NCBI GenBank assembly: GCA_005881275.1
Contig: VBEF01000027.1
Span: 1 to 51,547, forward strand
Origin: Chloroflexota bacterium
GTDB lineage: Bacteria; Chloroflexota; Dormibacteria; Dormibacterales; Dormibacteraceae
Reading direction: 5' to 3'
DNA length: 51,547 nt
The notes under the pieces were generated by a model. The model saw only the letters and a program-made list of their open reading frames with translations, was not told the DNA's origin and ran no database searches. Position 1 is the stretch's first letter. Every line of letters begins with the position of its first letter. Of this stretch, positions 24,886-31,749 are shown one piece after another. The translations under genes and the position numbers were made by a program.

Positions 24886-26082
24886 GTGTTCGTCCTCTTG
24901 GCGATCTGGGACGCGCTGCAGATGGCCTTCTTCATGTTCTGGGAGGTCCTGTGGCCGCTCGTCCTGGGCTTCCTGATCTCGGCCGTCGTCCAATCGCTCG
25001 TCCCGCGAGAGGCGGTGGTGAGGGTGTTGGGCAGAGACGACCTGCGGAGCGTGACTTTCGCCACGCTGCTCGGTGCGGCAAGCTCCAGTTGTTCTTACGC
25101 CGCGGTCGCGGTGGGGCGCAGCCTCTTTCGCAAGGGCGCCACGTTTGCCAACGCCATCCTCTTCGAGTTCGCGAGCACGAACCTGGTGTTCGAGCTCGGG
25201 CTCGTCCTCCTCATCTTGCTGGGCTGGCAGTTCCTGGCCGCCGAGTTCGCCGGTGGGCTCCTGATGATCGCGATCCTCGCCGTGATCTTCAAGTACACCC
25301 TCCGCGCCCGCATGGTCGACGCCGCGCGGGTCCAGGCTGAGAGGGGGCTGCGGGGACGGATGGAAGGCCACGGCGAGATGGATATGTCAGTCACGGGAGG
25401 GCCCTTCCTGGCGCGGCTCTTCTCAACCCGCGGCGTCACCGCGGTCAGCCATTACTTCTATGGGGACGTGGCCAGCGTGGCCCAGGACCTCCTACTCGGC
25501 TTCCTCATCGCCGGCGCCCTGGCCGCCTGGGTGCCCAACAGCTTCTGGCAGGCACTGTTCATCTCAGGCAACCCAACGCTCGGCACGATCTGGGGGCCGA
25601 TCATCGGCCCGGTGATAGCGATGCTCAGCTTCGTCTGCTCAGTGGGCAACGTCCCGCTGGCGGCGGTCCTCTGGAGTGGGGGAATCAGCTTCGGCGGAGT
25701 GATCAGCTTCATCTTTGCCGACCTGCTCATCCTTCCCATCCTCAACATCTACCGGAAGTACTACGGCGGCCGGATGAGCCTCTACCTGCTCGGCACCTCA
25801 TATCTCGCGATGGTGCTGGCCGGGTTGATCATCGGCGGCCTGTTCCAGCTGCTCGGTCTCGTCCCTGCCCACCAACATATCGAGGCGTTTCAGGCCCGAC
25901 CATCCTGGAACTACACGACATTTCTCGATGTCGCCGCGCTTGCGCTCGCCGGCGTCCTCGGCTGGAGGTTCCTGCGCACCGGCGGCCGTGAGATGCTGCG
26001 GATGATGGAAGCCGCGCCAACGGGTGGCCACGAGATGGCTCACCATGACCACCATGGCGACCACGACCATCACCACCGCTGA
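24886..26082 (+). CDS. DUF318-family metal permease with histidine-rich tail
   Basis: The 398-residue membrane protein (about 8-9 helices) matches the permease family that includes ArsP and the SO_0444-type Cu/Zn efflux proteins. Its repeat-related motifs are GAASSSCSYAAVAVGRSLF and ISGNPTLGTIWGP. The last 20 residues contain many His (HDHHGDHDHHH), a likely metal-binding tail facing the cytoplasm. GTG start is one base after the csoR stop. CsoR control, the His tail and family membership point to copper or another soft-metal export, but transport of a metal-organic complex made by the downstream enzymes is also possible. Confidence 0.85.
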   Translation: MFVLLAIWDALQMAFFMFWEVLWPLVLGFLISAVVQSLVPREAVVRVLGRDDLRSVTFATLLGAASSSCSYAAVAVGRSLFRKGATFANAILFEFASTNLVFELGLVLLILLGWQFLAAEFAGGLLMIAILAVIFKYTLRARMVDAARVQAERGLRGRMEGHGEMDMSVTGGPFLARLFSTRGVTAVSHYFYGDVASVAQDLLLGFLIAGALAAWVPNSFWQALFISGNPTLGTIWGPIIGPVIAMLSFVCSVGNVPLAAVLWSGGISFGGVISFIFADLLILPILNIYRKYYGGRMSLYLLGTSYLAMVLAGLIIGGLFQLLGLVPAHQHIEAFQARPSWNYTTFLDVAALALAGVLGWRFLRTGGREMLRMMEAAPTGGHEMAHHDHHGDHDHHHR

Positions 26083-26785
26083 GGTGCAGCGGGACTACAT
26101 CAAGGAATACAGCCATTCACTGGGCCGAGACATGGAGCTGCTCCACTTCGGCCATGTCGGCAGGCCGCTGCTCGTGTTCCCGACCTCGATGGGCCGCTTC
26201 TACCAGTGGGAGGACTTCGGCCTCATCGGGGGTCTGAGCGATTTCATCGAGTCGGGCGCGGTCCAGCTCATCTGTGTCGACAGCGTCGACGGCGAATCCT
26301 GGTACGCGAAGGACCGTCCGGTCGCTGACCGGGTCAGGCGGCACCTCCAGTACGAGGCCTACATCGTGGATGAGATCCTGCCCCGGATCCCCGAGCGCCC
26401 GGTGGCCTGCGGCGCGTCCTTCGGGGCGCTGCACGCGGTGCTGTTGGCGGCTCGCCATCCCACCAGGCTCGGCGGGTTCATCGCCCTCAGCGGGGCCTTT
26501 GACACGGCGCAATGGCTCGACGGCTACCACGACGACAACACGTACTTCACCAACCTCATGGCCTTCCTCCCAGGCTTGATCGACGAGGCGTACCTCGGTC
26601 CGCTGCGGGCGATGCGTCCCAAGGTGGTGGCGACCGGCGAGCAGGACCCCAACGTCGACGACTCGAGAAAGCTCGCGGCGCTCCTGAGGGACAAGGGCGT
26701 CGATGTAGGGCTCGATATCTGGCCCGGATGGGCGCACGATTGGCCCTACTGGACGGACATGATGCGTCGCTACCTCGCCGGCTGA
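26045..26785 (+). CDS. Alpha/beta-hydrolase esterase (COG4947-like)
   Basis: The 246-residue protein looks like the esterase family COG4947. It has PLLVFPTSMGRFYQWEDFGL near the start, the nucleophile elbow region CGASFGALHAVL, Asp in ATGEQDPNVDD and catalytic His in WAHDW. The nucleophile elbow reads G-A-S-F-G, with Ser as nucleophile. ATG 26045 or 26054 both lie inside the permease's His-tail coding region, so translation is coupled. Esterases of this type are recurrent neighbours of ATP-grasp and GCS2 ligases, where they may release or trim a peptide or ester product. Confidence 0.82.
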   Translation: MTTMATTTITTAEVQRDYIKEYSHSLGRDMELLHFGHVGRPLLVFPTSMGRFYQWEDFGLIGGLSDFIESGAVQLICVDSVDGESWYAKDRPVADRVRRHLQYEAYIVDEILPRIPERPVACGASFGALHAVLLAARHPTRLGGFIALSGAFDTAQWLDGYHDDNTYFTNLMAFLPGLIDEAYLGPLRAMRPKVVATGEQDPNVDDSRKLAALLRDKGVDVGLDIWPGWAHDWPYWTDMMRRYLAG

Positions 26786-26813
26786 CCCGATTCACCAATC
26801 AAGAGGAAAGAAG

Positions 26814-27791
26814 ATGGCTCCAAAGAAGATCGTCGGACTCCTGGTCGGACGCGAGAACACCTTTCCGGGCCCGTTCCTCGAGATGGTCAACCAGAAGGGA
26901 AAGGCGGATGGCATCACTGGCGAGCTCGCCGTCCTGGGCGGCACGCCTGAGCTGGCGGAGCCGTACCACGCGGTGCTCGTCGACCGGATCTCGCACGAGG
27001 TGCCGTACTACAGAGCTCACCTCAAGAGCGCGGTGCTGATGGGGGCCGTGGTCGTCAACGACCCGTTCTGGTGGGAGGCTGACGAGAAGTTCTTCGAGTG
27101 CACGCTGGCCCGCAAGCTCGGAGTTGCGGTGCCGAAGACGGTCGTGCTGCCCAACAAGCAGTACATCCCAGACATCGACCACGTCCGCTCCCTCCGCAAC
27201 CTGCAGTTTCCCCTCGACTGGGAGCACATCGTTTCGTACACCGGCTTGCCGGCCGTGCTCAAGCCCAACACGGGGGGAGGCTGGAAGGACGTCTTCATCG
27301 TGCACACCATGGAGGAGCTCATCACCGCTTACGACCAGACCGGCTTGAAGACGATGATCCTGCAGGAGTTCATCGACTGGGACGACTACGTCCGATGCAT
27401 CTGCATCGGCCGCGAGCACGTCATGCCGATCCGCTACAACCCCAAGGCCCCATTCGAAGCGCGCTACCAGATCTCGCAGCCGGTGGAGGGCACCCTACGG
27501 GATCAAGCAATAAAGGACGCGCGAACTCTGGTCGAGGCCCTCGGTTATGACATGGACACCGTCGAGTTCGCGATCAAGGGCGATGTCCTCTACGCCATCG
27601 ACTTCCTGAACCCCGCTCCCGATTTCGACAACTTTTCCATCAAAGAGGACAGCTTCCGCTGGGTGGTGGACAAGATGAGCGACCTGGTGCTCGCGTACGC
27701 GCGGGGCGAGGCCACTCCGCCGTGGCGTGAGGAATACCGCTGGTGGAAGTACGTGAAGAAGACACCCGTGCCGAATCCCGTAGGGACTTGA
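26814..27791 (+). CDS. ATP-grasp ligase (RimK/glutathione-synthetase-like)
   Basis: The 325-residue protein has an N-terminal pre-ATP-grasp domain (KKIVGLLVGRENTFPGPF), an ATP-grasp core with substrate/ATP loop PAVLKPNTGGGWKDVFIV, LQEFIDWDDYVRCI, and a metal-binding DFLNPAPDFDN near the C-terminus. These enzymes join a carboxylate to an amine through an acyl phosphate. A good AAGAGGAAAG ribosome-binding site precedes ATG 26814. It is followed, with a 4-base overlap, by a second ATP-grasp gene. Substrate unknown. Confidence 0.88.
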   Translation: MAPKKIVGLLVGRENTFPGPFLEMVNQKGKADGITGELAVLGGTPELAEPYHAVLVDRISHEVPYYRAHLKSAVLMGAVVVNDPFWWEADEKFFECTLARKLGVAVPKTVVLPNKQYIPDIDHVRSLRNLQFPLDWEHIVSYTGLPAVLKPNTGGGWKDVFIVHTMEELITAYDQTGLKTMILQEFIDWDDYVRCICIGREHVMPIRYNPKAPFEARYQISQPVEGTLRDQAIKDARTLVEALGYDMDTVEFAIKGDVLYAIDFLNPAPDFDNFSIKEDSFRWVVDKMSDLVLAYARGEATPPWREEYRWWKYVKKTPVPNPVGT

Positions 27792-29107
27792 GTGATGCGG
27801 GCGTGAAGGACCCCGTCGTCGCCTTCCACGCCCTCCTTCAAGACGAGCGGCTTGCGGCCGACAGCGCTCAAGCCCTGGCCGACGGCCAGCGCGAAAAGCA
27901 ATTGATGTTCGGGGAGCGTCCGCTTTGTGTCGCCCTGCGGCCGCAGCTGCTCACGCGCCGCCGCTTTGAGCAGGCCGTTTCGGCCGCGGAGGGGGTCGCT
28001 TCAGCGCTTTCCGCCCTGGAAAAAGCGGTGCTTGATGACGCCGTGCTTCGCGCCGAGCTGGCTCTCGAGTCAGAGGAGGAGCGGCTGGCGATGGCCGACC
28101 CAGGCTTCAGGTTCTCGTCGCCCTCGGTCCGGCTCGACAGCTTTTTCGCGGATCAGGTCCGGTTCGTCGAGTACAACGCCGAATCGCCGGCGGGCATGGC
28201 CTACAGCGATAACCTGACCGAGGTCTTCAAACGGCTGCCGGTGATGCAGGCCTTCCGCAAACGGTTTCGAGGCAAATTCATGCCGACCCGCCGCCGTCAG
28301 CTGAGCGCGATGTTGGGGGCATTCAAGCAGTGGGGGAAGAGCACGACGCCGGTCATCGCGATTGTGGATTGGGAAGGCCTGCCGACCGCGCCGGAGTTCG
28401 AGATGTTCAAGGCTTTCTTCGAGGAGGCCGGGATCAGGACGTTGATCTGCGACCCGCGGACGCTGGAGTTCACCCGCGGCAAGCTCCACTCCCAGGGGAC
28501 CGCCGTCAACCTCGTCTACCGACGCGTCCTGACGAGCGAACTCCTCGCCCGGGGCGATGACACCCGCGCCCTGCGCGACGCTTACATGGCGGGCGCCGTT
28601 TGCGTGGTCAACAGTTTTCGGGCCAAGCTCCTGCACAAGAAGATGAGCCTCGCGCTGCTCTCCGATGAGCGGTACGAGCGTCTGTACACGCCCGCCCAGC
28701 GAGCGGCCGTCCGGCGCCACATCCCCTGGACCCGGCAGGTCCGCCCCGAGCTGGCCGAGGACATCGCGCGGCGCCGCCAGACCCTGGTCCTCAAGCCGAA
28801 CGACGAATACGGAGGCAAGGGCGTCGTGCTCGGCTGGACAGTGGACCAGGCGGAGTGGGAGGCGGCGATCGATGTCGCCACCAGGCAGAGCTACGTCGTC
28901 CAGGAGGCGGTCGAGATCCCTCGGGTCCCGTTTCCGATCGCTCTCGACGGCATCCGTTACCTCGACCTGGCCGTCGACCTCGACCCCTACCTCTTCAACG
29001 GCCGCGCCGGCGGCTTCATGACCCGCGTCTCGGCGGCCGCCCTCCTCAACGTGACGGCCGGTGCGGGCAGCGTCGTGCCAACATTCGTGGTCGAGGGGCC
29101 AGCATGA
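27788..29107 (+). CDS. Second ATP-grasp-fold ligase, possibly circularly permuted type
   Basis: The protein is 439 residues from TTG 27788, which overlaps the preceding stop (TTGA); GTG 27803 is an alternative start. The Gly-rich ATP loop LKPNDEYGGKGVVLGW lies near residue 340, unusually close to the C-terminus. The acidic/Asn motif FVEYNAESPAGMAYSD lies near residue 125, ahead of it. That order suggests a circularly permuted ATP-grasp fold, or one related to glutathionylspermidine-synthetase-like ligases. It is coupled to the GCS2 gene by an ATGA overlap. Likely a second amide-bond-forming step; substrate unknown. Confidence 0.8.
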   Translation: MSDAGVKDPVVAFHALLQDERLAADSAQALADGQREKQLMFGERPLCVALRPQLLTRRRFEQAVSAAEGVASALSALEKAVLDDAVLRAELALESEEERLAMADPGFRFSSPSVRLDSFFADQVRFVEYNAESPAGMAYSDNLTEVFKRLPVMQAFRKRFRGKFMPTRRRQLSAMLGAFKQWGKSTTPVIAIVDWEGLPTAPEFEMFKAFFEEAGIRTLICDPRTLEFTRGKLHSQGTAVNLVYRRVLTSELLARGDDTRALRDAYMAGAVCVVNSFRAKLLHKKMSLALLSDERYERLYTPAQRAAVRRHIPWTRQVRPELAEDIARRRQTLVLKPNDEYGGKGVVLGWTVDQAEWEAAIDVATRQSYVVQEAVEIPRVPFPIALDGIRYLDLAVDLDPYLFNGRAGGFMTRVSAAALLNVTAGAGSVVPTFVVEGPA

Positions 29108-30216
29108 GTAGAGAAGGCTTGCTCACGATCGGCGTCGAGGAGGAGTACCAGATCATCGACGCGACAGGTCAGCTCCACGCGCACATCGACACCCTGCTCG
29201 CGAAAGCCGCGCCGCGCCTGGGCGACAAGGTGAAGCGGGAGATGATGCAGTCGGTGGTCGAGGTGGGCACCACCATTTGCGAAAACGTCGACGAGGCTCG
29301 CGACCAGCTCGGCGAGATGAGGCGCACTCTGTCGGAGCTGCTGCAGCCCGAAGGCCTGCGCATCGCCTGCGCAGGCACGCACCCGTTCTCGCGCTGGCAG
29401 GAACAGCAGATCACAGACAACGAGCGTTACAAGATGCTCGAGGAGGAGCTGCAGGACGTCGTCCGCTCGCTCGTGATCTTCGGCCTCCACGTCCACGTCG
29501 CGATTCCGAATCCGGAGCTGCGTATCGAGGTGCTCAACGAGGCGCGCTACTTCCTGCCCCACCTCCTTGCGCTCAGCACCTCGAGCCCGTTCTGGATGGG
29601 GCGCAACACTGGCCTTAAGTCGTACCGCAGCGTGGTCTGGTCGAACTTTCCGCGCACCGGCATTCCACCGGACATCAGCTCTTTCGACGAGTACCAGAAC
29701 TACGTTGAGCTGCTGGTGAAGACAGGCTCCATCGACAACGGGAAGAAGATCTGGTGGGATCTTCGCGCCCACCCCAGCTTCCCGACCCTCGAGTTTCGCG
29801 TTTGCGATATGCCGACCCGGCTGGAGGAGACGATCTGCCTCGCCGGGCTGATGCAGGCGATCTGCGCCAAGCTGCTGAAGCTACGCGCCGGGAACCTCGG
29901 ATTCCGCAAGTACATGCCCGCCCTGATCGCAGAGAACAAATGGAGGGCGATCCGGTATGGCATCGACGGCATGCTCATCGATTTCGGCAAGCAGGCTGAG
30001 GTCCCGATGCGAGACCTGGCGCTCGAGCTGCTGGAATTCATCGACGACGTGGTCGACGAGCTGGGGTCGCGCCAGGCGGTGGAGTACGTGCATACGATCC
30101 TGGCCGGCGGGACGAGCGCGGATCGGCAGCTGCGGGTGCTGAAGAACGGCGGCGACACCAGAGCGGTGGTTGAGCTGCTGGCGGCGGAGACGATGGGGAT
30201 CGCCGTCCCGGATTAG
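29104..30216 (+). CDS. GCS2-type carboxylate-amine ligase (YbdK/EgtA-like)
   Basis: The 370-residue enzyme of the gamma-glutamylcysteine-ligase-2 family has the Glu-rich metal/ATP motif GVEEEYQII at the N-terminus, FGLHVHVAI, RAHPSFPTLEFRVCDMPTR and the usual length. Family members ligate the side-chain carboxylate of glutamate or another acid to an amine using ATP. It ends the csoR-led run. The ATG overlaps the ATP-grasp stop by 4 bases, so it is very likely part of the same pathway. Confidence 0.9.
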   Translation: MSREGLLTIGVEEEYQIIDATGQLHAHIDTLLAKAAPRLGDKVKREMMQSVVEVGTTICENVDEARDQLGEMRRTLSELLQPEGLRIACAGTHPFSRWQEQQITDNERYKMLEEELQDVVRSLVIFGLHVHVAIPNPELRIEVLNEARYFLPHLLALSTSSPFWMGRNTGLKSYRSVVWSNFPRTGIPPDISSFDEYQNYVELLVKTGSIDNGKKIWWDLRAHPSFPTLEFRVCDMPTRLEETICLAGLMQAICAKLLKLRAGNLGFRKYMPALIAENKWRAIRYGIDGMLIDFGKQAEVPMRDLALELLEFIDDVVDELGSRQAVEYVHTILAGGTSADRQLRVLKNGGDTRAVVELLAAETMGIAVPD

Positions 30217-30244
30217 CGCCGCCTGGTATCCGGTTCTTGTCTAA

Positions 30245-30574
30245 ATGAAGACCGCGAGCGCGTTGATCCGGGAGTCGGTCGGATCGTGGCCGGGAGTCAG
30301 CGCGGTGCCGCATCGTTTCGGCGGCACCGAATACATGTACGGCAAGAAGGAGATGGGGCACGTGCACGGCGACCGCCTTGCCGACCTGCCGGTTCCGCGC
30401 AGGCTGCACGACGAGCTGATCGCGGCTGGGCGCGCCCAACCGCATCACATCCTGCCTGAGACAGGCTGGATCAGCGTCTGGATCGAAAGCCCGGACGACA
30501 TCGCCGGCGTGATCGAGCTGTTCCGGATGCAGTACGACCGATACGCGAAGACTCCGACCCCATCAAGCGTTTAA
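30245..30574 (+). CDS. DUF5519 (luciferase-domain) family protein
   Basis: The 109-residue protein matches the DUF5519 pattern: FGGTEYMYGKKEMGHVHG, LPVPRRLHDELIAAGRA, HHILPETGWISVWI. Function of the family is unknown despite the luciferase label. It lies 28 bp after the GCS2 gene on the same strand and may share its transcript, or belong with the following TetR and reductase genes. Confidence 0.8.
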   Translation: MKTASALIRESVGSWPGVSAVPHRFGGTEYMYGKKEMGHVHGDRLADLPVPRRLHDELIAAGRAQPHHILPETGWISVWIESPDDIAGVIELFRMQYDRYAKTPTPSSV

Positions 30575-30579
30575 TTAGC

Positions 30580-30595
30580 CCCGTGTCGACACGGG
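30580..30595. promoter_or_regulatory. 16-bp perfect palindrome over the TetR start codon
   Basis: CCCGTGTCGACACGGG is self-complementary and contains the presumed GTG start (30583) of the TetR gene. It could be an autoregulatory operator or an mRNA hairpin that limits initiation. No supporting second copy was found. Confidence 0.4.
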
Positions 30596-31209
30596 CTGCG
30601 CCGCGCCATCCGGGAGCGGTTAGCGAGCGGAGGCGTCAGGATCTGGTGGTGGCCGCGTACCGCCAGATAGCCGAGCACGGATTCGAGGGCCTGCGCACTC
30701 GCGAGGTTGCAGCTGTGGTGGGGGTCAACATTGCAACGCTGCACTACTACTTCCCAACGAAGGAATCCTTGATTCGCGCAGTCCTCGACCACGCGATGGG
30801 CCGGTTTCGCACCACCCTGGCCCCGCACGGATCGCCCGCTGACCAGGTGCGCAACTACCTGCGCGCGACGCGGAAGCTGATGCTCGACGAACCAGAGCTC
30901 GGCGCGGTCATGGCCGAGCTTGCTCTTCGTTCCGTCCGCGACGATCAGATCGGTTCGATCATGAACGAGATGTACGACCTGTGGCACGTCACGGTGCGCG
31001 GACTCCTGCGCAGGTCGGTTCGCGAGGGCAAGCTGCGGCCTGAGGTCGACAGCGACGCCGTCGCGGCGCTGATCATCGCCACCCTTACCTCGATGACGCT
31101 GCCCGTCATGAGCGACGCGAGCCGAGGCGACCAGGCGCTCCGCCAACTGGAACGGTGGCTTGGAATCTCTGCTCCGAGGTCGGGACGCGCAACTCAAGCA
31201 ACTGATTGA
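30583..31209 (+). CDS. TetR-family transcriptional regulator
   Basis: The 208-residue protein has an N-terminal helix-turn-helix (about 25-70; VVAAYRQIAEHGFEGLRTRE and GVNIATLHYYFPTKESLIRA) and a ligand-binding C-terminal helical domain. GTG 30583 is the first start in the frame. It sits 52 bp upstream of the Ddn-like reductase gene, with an inverted-repeat operator between them, so it probably controls that gene and perhaps itself. Confidence 0.9.
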   Translation: MSTRAAPRHPGAVSERRRQDLVVAAYRQIAEHGFEGLRTREVAAVVGVNIATLHYYFPTKESLIRAVLDHAMGRFRTTLAPHGSPADQVRNYLRATRKLMLDEPELGAVMAELALRSVRDDQIGSIMNEMYDLWHVTVRGLLRRSVREGKLRPEVDSDAVAALIIATLTSMTLPVMSDASRGDQALRQLERWLGISAPRSGRATQATD

Positions 31210-31227
31210 TTAGCGTGCTATCCTGAA

Positions 31228-31247
31228 ACTCAATCAAATGATTGGGT
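31228..31247. promoter_or_regulatory. TetR-type operator before the Ddn-like reductase
   Basis: ACTCAATCA (31228-31236) and TGATTGGGT (31239-31247) form an inverted repeat matching at 8 of 9 positions with a 2-base centre; the inner CAATCA/TGATTG is perfect. It lies 14 bp before the reductase ATG, overlapping the region just upstream of its AGGAGG. A related TGATTGAT occurs about 25 bp upstream. Confidence 0.55.
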
Positions 31248-31261
31248 TCAGGAGGCAGAAG

Positions 31262-31729
31262 ATGGCTGCTTACGTCGAATCGACTCGCGTTCCCGCCCTG
31301 GTGGGTTTCTTCAACCCTCTGGCGCGTCGAATCTTGAGGGTGGGCGCCCTCCTCGGTCCGAATGCCCTTATCACCGTTCGCGGACGCAAGACGGGCCTGC
31401 CGCGGACGACCCCGGTCGCGCTGGTGGACCTGGACGGCCGGCGGTGGGTGATCGGGACCTTCGGCGAGACCAACTGGGTCCGGAACCTCCGGAGTGCGGG
31501 CGAAGCGACGCTGACGGTTGGGCGGCGCAAGGAGGACGTAAGGGCGAACGAGCTGACAGGGGAGGCTAGGGTGGCCTTCTTCCGTGACACGCTCGGGCCG
31601 TATGTCCGCCGGCTGCCGGTCGGGGTCGGGCCTGTCTTGCTCTCGATTCTGGGCGCCAAGGACATCCTCCAGGATCCTGCGGGCGCCGCGGAGCACAGGC
31701 CGGTGTTCGAGCTGGAGGCCGCGGCCTAG
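31262..31729 (+). CDS. Deazaflavin (F420)-dependent nitroreductase-like protein (Ddn/DUF385)
   Basis: The 155-residue split-beta-barrel protein has the family pattern: NPLARRILRVGALLGPNALI, TVRGRKTGLPRTTPVALVDL, RWVIGTFGETNWVRNLR. Relatives in actinobacteria use F420H2 to reduce quinones or nitro compounds. ATG 31262 follows a perfect AGGAGG with good spacing, so I prefer it to the longer frame from 31238. It is probably repressed by the upstream TetR protein. Confidence 0.88.
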   Translation: MAAYVESTRVPALVGFFNPLARRILRVGALLGPNALITVRGRKTGLPRTTPVALVDLDGRRWVIGTFGETNWVRNLRSAGEATLTVGRRKEDVRANELTGEARVAFFRDTLGPYVRRLPVGVGPVLLSILGAKDILQDPAGAAEHRPVFELEAAA

Positions 31730-31749
31730 GGAGCCGCGACACACCGGGT

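Noticed and set aside
26814-29107. Lasso or graspetide RiPP cluster because of the ATP-grasp genes
   Set aside because: No precursor-peptide gene with repeated core motifs was found nearby, and the GCS2 and esterase partners fit a small-metabolite ligase pathway better.
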